Both the position numbers and the translations under genes were made by a program. A DNA stretch of 64,000 bases from Parietaria judaica (Eukaryota; Streptophyta; Magnoliopsida; Rosales; Urticaceae). Positions 23,059 to 35,370 of the stretch are shown in pieces. Numbering within the stretch: the first letter of the stretch is position 1; the number at the start of each line of letters is the position of its first letter. The stretch covers positions 16,283,343 through 16,347,342 of the forward strand of contig OX940867.1 of assembly GCA_954871525.1 (NCBI GenBank), read 5' to 3'. The notes beneath the pieces are model-generated. The model saw nothing but the letters and a program-made list of their open reading frames with translations. It did not search any database and was not told the origin of the DNA.

Positions 23059-26000
23059 ATGCTCGAAGAACCAGACGAGCAGACGTATGAGGAAGCAGAA
23101 GACATCGGCGAACAGCTTAATGAGATCCCCGAACCCATTGGCAGAATCTACACGATAGTAGGAGGATCGCAACTGCACGGAAACTCAGTCAATTCCATCA
23201 AGGCTCACCAGCGGAGGCTCAAGGCCGGACCAATAGTCGTTCCGAGGCAAGAGCCAGATTTCAAAATCTCATTCAAAGACAGCGAAGCGGCCACGCTGAT
23301 CGGACCGCACGATGACGCGCTGGTCGTCACACTACTAGTTGCCTCGTATATGATGGATAGAATCTTAATCGACAACGGGAGCTCAGTCGACGTGATCTTC
23401 CTGGAACCATTCCTGGGAGTCAAAGAAACAGAGATCAACAGGGAAGCTATCTCGCTAACCGGCTTTGATGGAGGAACCATCAATTCAATAAGGACGGTTC
23501 GGTTACCAATCGTAGCAGCAGGGGTGGGAAGGACAAAGAACTTCCTGGTGTTGGACTGCCCGTCAGTTTACAACATGATACTGGGAAGACCCTGGCTGCA
23601 TATGATGAAGGCCGTACCATCAACTTACCATCAACTAATACGCTTCCCGAATAGGGAAGGAAAATTGTTTAAATCAAGGGAAACCAAAAGCAATCCAGAA
23701 TCTGCTATATGAGCGCATTCCGGAATATCCAGGCCGCTAAGGCCGAAAAGAAGAAATCTACCGCATAGCAACTAATGTCGATAGAAGGAAAAGAGGAGGA
23801 CGACCAGGAAAGGACCACCGACACGGACGGACCCAACGTGGAAATGACAGTCCAGGTCCAGATTGATCCCGACAACCCGGATCACCGGGTAGGGATAGGA
23901 ATGGGACTGGACAACAATGTCAGGAAGAAACTCCTCAAATTCCTCACTAAAAATCGGGATTGTTTTGCTTGGTCCCACGAGGACATGCCCGGGATAGACC
24001 CAAGCATCACAACCCACCGCCTGAATGTAGACCCCAGCTATAAGCCGGTGAAACAAAAAAGGCGGAAGCTAGGCCCAGATCGGGCCCAAGCTGTGAATGA
24101 AGAAGTCACAAAGCTGTTGCAAACCGGATCCATCAGGGAAGTCAAGTACCCGGACTGGTTGGCAAATACAGTCGTCGTGAAAAAGAAAAACGGAAAGGCT
24201 AGAGTCTATATTGACTTCATTGACCTAAACAAGGCTTGTCCCAAAGAAAATTTTCCGATGCCCCACATTGACCGACTAGTCGAAGCAACATGCGGGCACG
24301 AACTGCTGTCGTTCATGGACGCGTTCTCGGGGTACAACCAGATCCTCATGCACCCAGAGGACCAAGAAAAAGCGACATTCATAACCGATAGAGGGATATA
24401 CTGTTACAAAGTTATGCCCTTCTGGTTAAAAAATGTCGGAGCCACATATCAAAGGTTAGTCAACCAGATGTTTGCCGAGCAGCTCGGCAAAACCATGGAG
24501 GTCTATATTGATGATATGTTGGTAAAATCCTCCCAAGCAACGGACCATGTAGCCCACTTAGAAGAGTGCTTCGCGATACTACGGAAGTATCAAATGAAGC
24601 TTAATCCGACAAAATGCACCTTCGGGGTAACTTCAGGAAAATTCCTGGGTTACTTGGTCACACAGTGAGGAATAGAAGCTAATCCCGACCAGATAAAAGC
24701 CCTCCAGAACATGCCCTCCTCAAGGACTGTTAGGGAGACACAAAGGCTGACCGGGAGAATCGCAGCTCTTAATCGGTTCATATCAAAGGCTACGGACAAG
24801 TATTTACCCTTTTACAAACTCTTGAAGGGGAACAAAAAGTTTGAATGGACCGAAGAGTGCGAGGAAGCATTCCAAAAGCTGAAAAGATACCTCTCCACGC
24901 CGCCCATACTTACCAGACCGATCCTGGGAGAGCCGTTATTCTTATACTTGGCCGTCTCACCATCGGCGGTGAGTGGGGTAATAGTGAGAGAGGACCGCGG
25001 TGAGTAAAGACCAATATTCTACATCAGCAAATCTCTAAAAGATGCTGAAACCAGATACCCGGCTATCGAAAAACTCGCGTTGGCAATGATAACCGCAGTG
25101 AGAAAACTCCGGCCTTACTTCCAATCCCACACTATCATGGTCATGACCACCCAACCTTTGAGGATCATCCTCCACAGCCCGAACCAATCGGGAAGACTCA
25201 CAAAATGGGCAGTCGAGCTAAGCGAGTTCGATATAGAATACAAAATCCGTACCTGTGCGAAATCACAGGTACTGGCTGAGTTTCTGATCGAATTACCGGC
25301 CGATGGCTCGAAAGAGGGTCAGGAAGATGGAGAATGGAGACTCGAAGTCGATGGAGCCTCAAACCAAAGTGGATCCGGGATCGGAATTCGTTTGATATCC
25401 CCCACGGGAGAAGTGTTGGAACAGTCTTTAAGATTGAAATTCCACGCGACAAACAATGAGACCGAATACGAGGCCATCATTGCCGGCCTCAAACTAGCAA
25501 AAGTCGTACGAGCCCGAAGGATAAGGGCCCATTCTGACTCCAAGCTAGTTACTAGTCAAATCAGTGGCGAGTACGCCACCCGTGACGATAGAATGGAAAA
25601 ATATCTTTCGGTAGTAAAGGGTTTAATTCAACAGTTCGACCACGTTGAGATAATCCAGATACCGAGGAGCGAGAACGCGTCGGCAGACGCATTGGCTGGA
25701 TTAGCGTCCACTTCGGATCCCGTAATAAAAAGGATAATTCCAGTCGAAACAATAGACGAACCTAGCGTGACACACGAAGCTTACAGCATCCAGATGGAAG
25801 AAGACGATTGGAGAACCCCGATCGTCAACTATATCCTAACCGGAGCCAAACCCCAAGACAAGCAGAAGGCTAGGAAACTGAGAATCAAAAGCGCCAAATT
25901 CTGCATTATTGGGGGAAAATTGTACAAACACAGCTACACCGGACCCTACCTAAGGTGCCTAGGGAAGACCGAGGCTCAAATTGTACTCCACGAAATCCAT

Positions 26001-27050
26001 GACGGAGAATGTGGCAACCACTCCGGAGGAAGATCTTTGGCAAACAAAGCAAAAAGGCAAGGCTTTTTCTGGGCCACTATGCTGGCGGACAGCGAAGCCC
26101 ACGCCAAAAGATGCAATAAATGCCAAAGACACTCCCCATCCATACACCGGCCAGCAGAAGAACTCTCCTCAGTCTCAGTCCCATACCCATTCATGAAATG
26201 GTCTATGGACATAGTCGGGCCTTTTCCTCTAGCCCCGGCTGGAAAAAGATTCCTACTCGTCGTAACAGACTACTTCTCCAAATGGGTGGAGGCCGAAGCA
26301 TATGCAAACATCAAGGACGTTGATGTGGAAAATTTCCTCTGGAAAAACATCATTAGCCGTTTTGGCCTCCCAAAAGAGATAATAGCTGATAATGGACCCC
26401 AGTTCTTTTCCACGAGATTCCAAAACTTCTGCATCAACTGGAAAATATCCTTGAACACATCCACTCCGAGGTATCCCCAGGGCAACGGCCAAGCTGAGGT
26501 AGCCAATCAGATCATATTGGATGGAATCAAGAGACGCCTAGACACCAAAAAAGGACGGTGGGCTGATGAGCTCAGAGGAGTCCTTTGGTCCTACAGAACT
26601 ACCTCGTGTAGGGCCACCGGGGAAACTCCATTTTCGATGGTATATGGCACCGAGGCCGTAATACCAGCAGAGTTAGAGACACCCAGCCTTCGAAGGGAAC
26701 ACGCACCTTTGAACGCAGAACTCAACGACGAAATGAGGGAAGAACAGCTCGATCATATCGACGAAAGACGGGAACATGCTTTGATAAGAATTACCAACTA
26801 TCAAAATTCGATAGCAAGGTATTACAATTAAAAGGTCAAACGTTGGAAATTTATAGTGGGAGAGCTGGTCCTCAAAAAAGTTTTCCAGAACACCGCCGAG
26901 CTGAACTCGGGTAAGCTCGGGGCCAACTGGGAAGGACCTTACAACGTCACTGAAGTAGTAAAACCTGGAGTATACCGGCTAGCCACTCCGGAAGGAACGA
27001 GAGTCCTCCGCAGTTGGAATGCCATGCACCTCAGGAAATATTACGCCTAA
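23059..27050 (+). pseudogene. Gypsy element 2 pol: protease, RT, two RNase H domains, integrase
   Basis: Protease at 23059-23712 with active site IDNGSSVDVIF (about 23370). RT at 23775-24668 with the catalytic YIDDML at about 24508. The first RNase H spans about 24900-25300. An archaeal-type second RNase H spans about 25335-25720 (LEVDGASNQSGSG, NNETEYEAI). Integrase has its HHCC zinc region at 25990-26130 and a core with MDIVGPF, ADNGPQF and NGQAEVAN at about 26205-26500. In-frame stops: 24666 TGA (probably from CGA), 25006 TAA (probably from CAA), 26829 TAA. Between 23712 and 23775 the frame also shifts. Only a few lesions separate this copy from an open pol. Confidence 0.92.
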
Positions 27051-27075
27051 CCTGACCTACCCGGTCTCCCATGAA

Positions 27076-27119
27076 CTACGTAATGACTTGATCCCCAAAT
27101 ATGGGGTACGTAGGCAGCC
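27076..27119 (+). other. Conserved stem-loop motif (Tat elements), post-pol copy
   Basis: CTACGT (27076-27081) pairs with ACGTAG (27108-27113); inside, CCCC (27093-27096) pairs with GGGG (27103-27106) around a 6-base loop; GCAGCC follows. It lies 26 bases after the pol stop. It has the same design as the LTR motif of the first gypsy element at 8862, where the inner stem is TCTC/GAGA. Confidence 0.6.
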
Positions 27120-27237
27120 CATCCTAAACAACGGGCACAGTCTCAATCCGAACTCAAAACCAAATAGGCCCCTTAATTACAAATAGTAAAATTGACAGAT
27201 TTGTGAACCAAGAGGTAAACATCCTAAACTTTTCTTA

Positions 27238-27445
27238 AGGCAACAAGCCTACCGGGTAACAGACCCATCACTTAAGGCAACAGGCCTATCCGGGAAACAA
27301 ACCCATTACTCAAGGCAACAGGCCTACCGGGTAACAGACCCATCACTTAAGGCAACAGGCCCATCCGGGTAACAAACCCATTACTTAAGGTAACAAGCCT
27401 ATCCGGGTAACTAACCCATCACCTGAGGCAACAAGCCCCACCAGG
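27238..27445 (+). repeat. 37-38-bp tandem repeats after gypsy element 2 pol (about 5 copies)
   Basis: AAGGCAACA(A/G)GCC starts at 27238, 27274, 27312, 27349, 27387 and (diverged) 27424. Units contain CCGGGTAACA. The array sits in the same place as the 81-bp array of the first gypsy element, though the sequences differ. Confidence 0.92.
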
Positions 27446-27589
27446 AAGCAAGCCTACCCCTTTAAACAAATGCTCATATTAATCTTGTATCGACAGATAT
27501 GCTTATTCCAGAAACAAAGCCTACGGACTACAACAAACAGACGAGCAAGAAACATTCGACGGGAAGCACCAACAGAATGATCAGATTAC

Positions 27590-28196
27590 AAGGAGTCGAG
27601 TATGAAGAACACCTTCAACGATGGCGGTCGCAAAGCTTGTTCTCTCACTAAAACTTCGAACTTTCTCTCTCTAAAATTCGAAAATGATATTCAAATGCAA
27701 AAAAAAGTATAAATAGAGAAATGAGAGAGAGAGAGGTTACCTTCGACAAGACGCGTGACGAGCAGAAGTTGAAGAGACGTGCCCTTTAAATGCGAAACAC
27801 TCGAGTATTTATACTCGAAAACCGTCGCTGATCCTACGGTTAGGGTTTCCTAGAAAATCGCAACAAACCTCATCCTACGGTTGAGATCAGCGAGCTATCT
27901 GGTGACACGTCAGCATGACAGATGTGTCAGGAGAATGTGAAGGGTTTATTCTCTTCGAACTCCGCAAATTGGAACACGTGTTATAACTGTTCCCGCCGAA
28001 AATTCAAAGCGACGGTTACAGCTTCAAGATCCTACTCGTCTATCATATCTCGAAATTATCCAAAATCCTGCCCGGAATATGCAGATTTGTGGCAAAAATC
28101 ACAAATTTAATTAATTCTATCCGGCACGAATTTTACATGATTTCATCGAGTATATACTATAAAATTTACTTCGTATTTTTTATAGTAGGGGCTGAC
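27590..28196 (-). other. Post-pol region with antisense TATA-like element
   Basis: No long ORF. On the minus strand a TATA-like GAGTATAAATACTC lies at about 27803-27816, inside a 7-bp inverted repeat (CGAGTAT / ATACTCG), followed downstream by CT-rich, leader-like sequence. This could be a remnant antisense promoter, as expected if the lineage once had an antisense gene here. The purine tract and the 3' LTR follow on the plus strand. Confidence 0.35.
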
Positions 28197-29043
28197 TGTT
28201 GATGTACAAATTCGTCATTATTTAATATGACATAAAGTACTAAAGTTGTGAATTAATTAAATTTACAAGAAAAGATTAAAGGTTTTAAAGGAATAAATCG
28301 ATATCCATAAAAGCCCAACTGAGAAGCCCACTAGAGCTCTCAATCAGACGAAGCCCAACGGATACAAAGCCACTCGGCCTAAAAAGCCCAAAAGCCCAAT
28401 GATATCCGTCATTAGCCCAGAAAGAAGATAGCAGAATCATCACATTCTCTACCCGGCATCCCAATTCAAACCTCAGCGGAAGACCAGGAGCACGGAATCA
28501 AGTCTTCAACGGGTATAATTCAAACACAACGAAGAGAACGCAGTCGTGGGACACGTGTAGCAAGGCAAGCCATTCAACCCGTTCATCTCGGAGAGAAGAC
28601 CCCACGATTCCTGGAAGTCCAACGGGAAGAATTGAAGTCTATAAATATCAATCTCAAGCTCAAATCAACACAGACATCCTTGAGAGATTACATCGAGAGC
28701 TCGCTACCCGTCATTTCTGCTTACTTTGAGATTTCGCTGTATCCCATTCATTCCTTCCCATTCTTTCTTTTGTTCTAGACGTGATTTGCTGCCTGTAGCT
28801 GTCCGTCTATGTCATTTGTCGCAATAAACTAACAGAGGACGTAGTCAACTATCGCCTTGGGATGAACCTCTATAAAAAAAAACCCCTCGTCTCATTTATA
28901 TCGCTTATACTTATATATGTATATCGAGAGTGAATCGAGAGCTTGCAACATGAGAGATCGAATTCTACTAAATCATCAATCTCAAGAATATCATACGCTC
29001 GCAAGTCACACTTGACTGTTTGAGGTGGAAAACCACGTCAACA
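28197..29043 (+). repeat. Gypsy element 2, 3' LTR
   Basis: 847 bp, TGTTGATG to GTCAACA, followed by the target duplication ATAAT. Confidence 0.95.
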
Positions 29044-29208
29044 ATAATTACTTATGTCAAAATTAATTTATTTTTCCATACAATGTCTCTTTCGTGGACG
29101 AATCAAACATGTTGCCCGAAGACAAGAATTTGTTTCTCAAAATTCAAATTAAATTAGAACCTTATTTAATCTCTCACCTCAAAACATAATAAGAGAATAT
29201 ATATTTAT

Positions 29209-29388
29209 TGTTATAAACTAAGAACAAGAGAGATTGAGAGAGGGAAATAGAGAGTATTATTGCATTGAGAGAGTGTTACAATGAGCACCCAAAACATCTA
29301 TATATAGGGCTAAGGGAGACGAAGAATAGGAAACATAATAAATGAGAATATTACATTCATGACTATAGTTGACTCTCTAATATTGACA
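29209..29388 (-). repeat. Old copia 3' LTR
   Basis: 180 bp, TG at 29388 (minus) to CA at 29209. A TATA-like TATATATAG lies near 29310. The adjoining purine tract and RNase H tail define it as the 3' copy. Confidence 0.75.
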
Positions 29389-29514
29389 TCCCCCCCCCCC
29401 CTTGGATGTCAATGTCATCGTAATCTCGGAGTTGCATCATTCCAATCTTGTGAGCCAGTTTCTTGGTTGATGAAGCAAGTCGCACCTCCAGGAGCAAATC
29501 CGCCAGATAATTGC
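29389..29514 (-). pseudogene. Copia RNase H C-terminal fragment
   Basis: The minus-strand translation gives NYLADLLLEV, then TKKLAHKIGMMQLRD. This corresponds to the NLADLFTKALP…KLVHKIGMRRL tail of plant copia RNase H. The coding sequence breaks off at 29514, exactly where the CACTA-like element starts, and seems to resume at 30773. Confidence 0.65.
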
Positions 29515-30218
29515 CACTACTAGAAATAGTTTAATACACGACAAATATTACACAACAGTCATGAACATTTGTCGTAAAATGTGATATTGCACGACGATTT
29601 ATTTGTAACTGTCGTTTTTTGTTTTTAATTCCCGTTCGTTGCGACGCGATATTTGTTCGTTGCAACGAAAGGGTCTTTCCACGTCAAAAATATTTTTCTG
29701 TCGTTTATTACCTTATTTTTTACCCTTTAGTACGACATAGACTTCAATCCGTTTTTTTTTTAATTTCACGCTCGTCGCAACGTAACATGTGCTCGCTGCA
29801 ACGAAATCTCTCTTTTGATTTTTTTTCTTTTAATAAATTATTGATATACAATTTAATTATAGTCTGCTGATTATTCCGCGATAGCTGCAACGTACATTTT
29901 CCATACTGCGGCGAGAACATCTTTTTCAACCCGAGAGCATTAAGCTAGTTCTGCTTGATTTTTGTTGCGACGAGAATAAATTTTGCTGCAACGAAAGTTA
30001 GATTTTTTTTCATAATTACTGCAACGAACTCGTTTTAGGTTGTGGCTAAAACTATTAAAATGTGTCGTTTATTTGGTTGTTTCAATGTCGTTTATAAGCT
30101 CGATGTCGTTTATGAGCTGTTTGGTTTATTACAGATGTATCCAAGCCTATATAAAGGCTCGTGTTTCTTCATTCACAATCAATAAGAAATTCAGTTGCAT
30201 TTATTCATTCACTGTGTT

Positions 30219-30267
<49 letters not shown>

Positions 30268-30769
30268 TTCTCATTCTGAGAAATTAACAAAAACCTTTTT
30301 TCCAAACCCGAGAGCAACTTAAGTTTTTTTTTATCATTTTTGTTGCAACGAAAATAATAATGGTTGCGACGAAGTACTGATTTTTTTACGTTAGCTGCAA
30401 CGTGTTTATTTTTCGCCGCAGCGAACTAATCTGCGAATGAAATTTTAATTTCTCCCCATTTCCCCCAAAATTCTAAATACGAAGTTTTCTCTAATTTCCT
30501 CCATATCTTTTTCAGTTTTCTCTTCAGTTTTCCTCCTCATCCTCCTTTTTCTTCCTCTTCTTCCTATTCTTCTTTCTCTTCTTCTTTTTCCTAATTCTGA
30601 TCACTTCCTTTGTTATTTATGATGCCGCCATTGTTACATCGCCTCAAAATATTCCGGTCACCTTCTCCGTCGCAATCACCACCATCGCCAAGTCACCGGT
30701 GCGCGGCAGCCACCACGTTGTTTGCACGACAATTTTTTGGTGTCGTGTAATCAACTATTTCTACTAGCA
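29515..30769. mobile_element. CACTA-like non-autonomous DNA transposon
   Basis: The left end starts CACTACTAGAAATAG at 29515. The right end, read inward on the minus strand, is TGCTAGTAGAAATAG, with three mismatches in 15; beyond that, ACACGAC is shared by both ends. The 3-bp flanks are TGC at 29512-29514 and TGC at 30770-30772, as expected for CACTA (3-bp duplication). At least a dozen copies of a GTTGCAACGAA-type motif (GCTGCAACG, GTTGCGACG and variants) are spread over 29637-30428. These resemble the subterminal repeats that CACTA transposases bind. No transposase is encoded. It contains a CT microsatellite. Confidence 0.7.
30219..30264 (+). repeat. (CT)n microsatellite
   Basis: About 22 near-perfect CT units inside the CACTA-like element. 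Confidence 0.95.
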
Positions 30770-32419
30770 TGCTTAAATCAAACCACGAACTGAGAGAATT
30801 TTCTGATGATATACTTCATTATCCAATAACGATCCTTATGTAATAGATAACATGTGAAACAACATAAAAATACAAGTATTCCAAAGATACTATAATGCAA
30901 TAGATTCATCACTAAAATAATATATTTTATAATATCATAATCATTGGGGTAATCAATGAATATTTCTAAATCATATAGAGTTTTACTAACTCTTTTATAT
31001 GAGGAATTAATTCTCATTAAACTTTTTCTCTAATGAATTCTTCAGGAATTCTTATGGCTTATGTTCATCATAAAACTTATAATAAATCTCCGTCAAAGCT
31101 GCTAAATAATAAAACTTATTCAAGTAGAAAGACTAACAAAGACGGTCTTAATAAATTCATCTTTAGCATTTAATTAATGCTTCGATATATATCCTAGGAT
31201 TTTGTTGTTCTTCGGGTCATCGGGATCAATTAAGAATACATAATTCATAAGTTTTTGTGATCACTTTTGTGAGACGCATATTATAAACTTAATACTGCCA
31301 TATCCACCACAAAGGACATTAAATGCCAGGATTCGCGAAATGTTCACATGAAATTATTTCAATATAACTTCGCATATATCTTTATACCCCACTGGCATGT
31401 CCGCTTTCAAAATGTTTAGACTACTGGTCCAGTATCGCGACTTCATATTTGGCAAACTAGTTTTCAATTTCAATATTCAAGATCCTCTATATTTCTATTC
31501 TATCTATATAGCGCTAATTTGTATATAATGTGTTGTCGACAATTTCTAATAACTCTCGATCCCATTTTTTCATTATAACGACACAATTTCCGAGCTCGTT
31601 TACATTTCAATAATTTTCTGGTACCTAATAACCTTCTGTGGTTTTGGAATAGTTATGTCTATGGTTTCTTCTGGAAAACTTACCTCCTTAAATGGCTATT
31701 TAATTATTTGCTCATTGCAATTTCCATATTGCATTTGGAATTCGAGTACATGTTAATATCTTTCTTCAATCTAAATATCCTACTGGGATTGGAGCCTGAC
31801 AGTTTGATATATATATTTATCATCTCTTCTTGAGTGATTGGCAGTATAAACGAGGATCATAGTAATTTCAATTTCTATATGTGTATTCAAGTGTCTATTT
31901 TCTTCCCCTCTTTGTGACAAAATCATCAGTCAATTATTCTCTCGTCTGGAGAGAACTCATCTTATATGTGTTGTGGTGGGGATTACAATATCATATCGCA
32001 CATAAAAATATTTTAGAGGGGAAGCTTATAAATCGGGGAGATCTTCAATTTTTATCGTTGGCTTGATGCATGATATCCCTAATTCGTTGGGAACTTTGTT
32101 TTCAATAATTGTGTATAGTCAGTGGAGGTATTATGAAAATATTTGACTAGACCAATAAGGTGATTCTTAAACTCATCACATAGGATGCCTTTTTCATTTG
32201 GCAGTCAACGAAATTCATTTCATAATCTGAAATTTTCTAGCAAACTTCAAATTGGTACTTAATATATATATTTCAACGAACCATATAGTTCATTAATAAA
32301 TTAAATATTCGGGATACTCATACCGGTCATTGATAACATCATATCTGAATTCTCAACTCTTTTTGCATCATTATTGATTCGGTTTAGCCACACCGGTCAT
32401 GCCAACATTCGTGGACTTC

Positions 32420-32545
32420 AGGTTCCATTAGTGAACTTCTGGTTCTATTAGTGAACTTCTCGTTCCATTAGCGAACTTTTGTTTCTAATCGTGAACTTCT
32501 GGTTCTATTAATGAACTTTAGGTTCTATTAATGAACTTCTAGTTC
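32420..32545 (+). repeat. Short tandem repeat, about 21-24-bp units
   Basis: Six or so imperfect units of GTGAACTTCTGGTTCTATTA with small spacing changes. Their relation to any coding frame is unclear. Confidence 0.75.
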
Positions 32546-34097
32546 ACTTTTCTGATCTATTCATCATATAATACATGGGGAGTGAATGCTCACTTTCTTT
32601 AACTTAAAGCTTTTATTTTTAGCACGACTCTTCTGGAGGATATTTCATAAATTCTGTTTATGCTTACTCATAGTCTCAATAATATTGAAGTATCTAAATC
32701 ATGATACTTTCTCCCCCATTTTCACGTTTGAGCTTATGCAATAAGTTCATCATGTGAAAAACACTCATATTTAGATAATTAAACTCATAAGGCTTCCATT
32801 CCAAGGTTAAGAACTTAAATAAGTATTTTGTTGCCATATATCTCAACTTTAAATATTTCCTTTATTTTACTTCAAGTAGTAATTTCAATACACTTAATTT
32901 ATTTTCTACTTTAGGTAGAGGAAATTTTCACAACTTTTTCTTTTCATCTCTATGCCAAAGACATTTATTTGTAAGCATCTCTTTGAGATTGGCGTCAACA
33001 TAACCTAACTATAGCATTGAAATATTTAGTTTGCGATACGCTTTATCTCAATAGTTCATAAACTAATTTATTTTAGAGAATAATATATGTAAATATGCAA
33101 TGTATAACAATCTAAAGATAATAATAGATAATACGCAAATTAAAATTAAATAATAAACATATAAAAGCAAAGAATGTAAAGAGAATATTAACGCAAAAAT
33201 ATAGACACTGCTAGGAGCTTTTTAACACTTCAAGTGTTTCGGTCAACATTCAATTCGAGGAATGAAATTACTCTAGCCATTTTATCTTTCAAAATATAAA
33301 AGTAGGCATTCTCTTTAGGGAATTTCCTTACGAGTTCTTATTTATGTCATCTTCAAAGAGTTACATTGTCATTATTCTATTTCTATACATTATTTATCCA
33401 CTTCAAATGGTGATATGATCATGGGTTTATAAAATTATTTGTCCACTTCTGGTGGCAATGTAAATTTCATTAAATTGATGAACTTAGGACCTTATATATA
33501 AACATATCTACTTCATATTGTCAAATACTAACATAACATACACCGACAATATTTTCTTCAAGAAACTATAACATTTGCTCTAACTGAGAGGTGGATTTTT
33601 TTTTCATTAACTAGGATATAAAATTCGCTTCAGGGAACGATGTTAACTTAGACTTTGTGTGAGATTAACTTTTACTCCTTAGCTACTCATAAAACATCGT
33701 CATTCACTTCAGGGAATTGAACCTTTGGCTATAAATTTCATAATAAAACAAGACAATGAAACTACTATTATACATTGCATTATAACTATTTTTTATGAAC
33801 TTTCGATTCATGAAAATAGTTCATTAGGATCTCTATATGATTAGAAATCTACATGTTATGTTCTCAAAATAAAATAAAAAAAATTATAATCATAAAAAGT
33901 ATTGCTAAAAAAACTAAAAAATATGATGGGTTTGGGAATGTAACCTTGGGCTATAACTTGGATGAGAACTTTAAGAGTAACAAAATTCCACTATAGTATA
34001 GTGATATTTAGTCTAAGAAATGTTATGTTTATTATTTATATATAAACTTATAATAATATGTATAAATAAAAATAAAAATAACGTGCTCGGACCAAGT

Positions 34098-34130
34098 GGG
34101 GGCGGCCGCCCCCCTTGACTCCGCCCCTGC
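34098..34130. other. GC-rich palindrome with transposon-end-like sequence
   Basis: A perfect 16-bp palindrome GGGGGCGGCCGCCCCC at 34098-34113 is followed by TTGACTCCGCCCCTG. Read on the minus strand, CAGGGGCGGAGTCA resembles the ends of some plant hAT-like elements. No partner end or target duplication was found. Confidence 0.35.
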
Positions 34131-34633
34131 ATATATATATACATATATATCATTCGGTCATATATATTTATATTTGTAAAAGCTGATTAAGGATATAATA
34201 ATATAATTAAATACATGTGTATATGGCATATGAAGATAATAAAATCAGACGATATAAATGGCATATAATATCTCGTATATGATGAAAAACGGAAGATTTC
34301 ATGCACTAAATTAACATTGTTAATTGTCTCAATTTAAATATATAAAGAAAACCAAAAGCACAATGACCTCCTTTTTTTCTTCTTCTAAAAACCGAATGTA
34401 TATGCAGCAATAAAAGACCACAAAAAAATATGATTGATATGAATATATATACTCACTTTATAATCGGTTGAAATTCAGAAAAAGTTATATATTCTGCTAG
34501 GCCATTCGGATTGTATTTGGAAAAGAATAATCCATCTTGCAGCCATCATCTAGTAAGAGATAGATATATAAAATTTGCTAGGTTTTTCTTAAGAAATCTT
34601 TCAAACGAATTTACTATGGATTACCATCATCGC

Positions 34634-35370
34634 TGTAGAGGGCGATTTGGGACGCCTTACAGTCACAAGAATAATTGAAAGAACACAAATAAATATGAAC
34701 GCGATTACTCTTGCTTTATTATGATTTCGAGAGGACTCGGTTTCTTCCGTTTTATAGCTTGGACAATCGAAGATTACACACTCTAGCTCTTAGGAAATCG
34801 AGAATACTATGAATAAGCAAACTCGAGAACACAAGACTTTCTCTCTCAAAACTCGCGGCTAAAAATAATACTCCCCACCTGCCTCGAACAACGAGTTTAC
34901 ATGCATATTTATAGGTTTAGAGTTTCTAAATTAATCCCACAAATCGTGCTAGGGTTTCCCTTTCTCTAGCTCTGATTGCTATTATCTTTCCACGAATTTC
35001 GTTGGATATCCCACGAAATCCTCAACTGAATGAATGAATTTCCTTCTTTTTCGTGATTCTTGATTTGCTTCCTCTTTTGACTCGATTGGGTTTTTCCCGA
35101 TGAAACTCGCCTTCGACAAGGCTTTGTCCGATACGCTCCTTTGGGCGATAAGGTCTTACTTCCCGATAAGCTTTGTTGATGTGGTGCGATGAGGTGTCTT
35201 CGTGTTGACAGGCTTCGATCTTCTTGGGCCTTATCACTATTGGGCCTAAAACTGCTCTACTTTTGGTGGTCCTCGAATCTTCGAGTATCCTTGCCTCTAG
35301 TTTCCGTCATTTGGACATAAAACGACATCGGAAGTGTTGAGGGATGATTTGACAAAATCTGACCTTAACA
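34634..35370 (-). mobile_element. Solo LTR (gypsy-like), 5-bp target duplication ATCGC
   Basis: 737 bp running TGTAGAGGGCG…CCTTAACA on the plus strand, with ATCGC at 34629-34633 and 35371-35375. The TATA box (CCTATAAATATGC) reads on the minus strand near 34905. No internal element sequence is present, so this is the product of LTR-LTR recombination. The terminal CCTTAACA resembles the end of the LTR at 42196-42864, which suggests a related family. It sits in the leader of the old copia element. Confidence 0.85.

Larger units (their letters stand above)
20328..29043 (+). mobile_element. Ty3/gypsy Tat-type element, nearly complete
   Basis: 8.7 kb, bounded by TGTTGATG and …GTCAACA with the 5-bp target duplication ATAAT at 20323-20327 and 29044-29048. 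LTRs are 849 and 847 bp and differ at roughly 25-30 positions by eye (about 97% identity). A primer binding site begins TTTGGCGCCGTCTGTG at 21178, and a purine tract (GTAGGGGCTGAC) precedes the 3' LTR. Gag and all pol domains are present, interrupted by a handful of stops and frameshifts. The dual RNase H layout supports the Tat lineage. Post-pol sequence holds a stem-loop, a 37-bp repeat array and an antisense TATA-like region. Confidence 0.95.
30773..34628 (-). pseudogene. Heavily decayed internal part of the old copia element
   Basis: AT-rich sequence of about 3.9 kb with no long ORF. The minus frame near 30778-31017 holds a stretch that lines up loosely with copia RNase H and joins in frame with 29389-29514 when the CACTA-like insert is removed. 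The rest is too diverged to assign domains. Notable contents: a 20-odd-bp repeat (GAACTTCTGGTTCTATTA variants) at about 32420-32545, and a GC-rich palindrome at 34098-34113. Confidence 0.45.
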
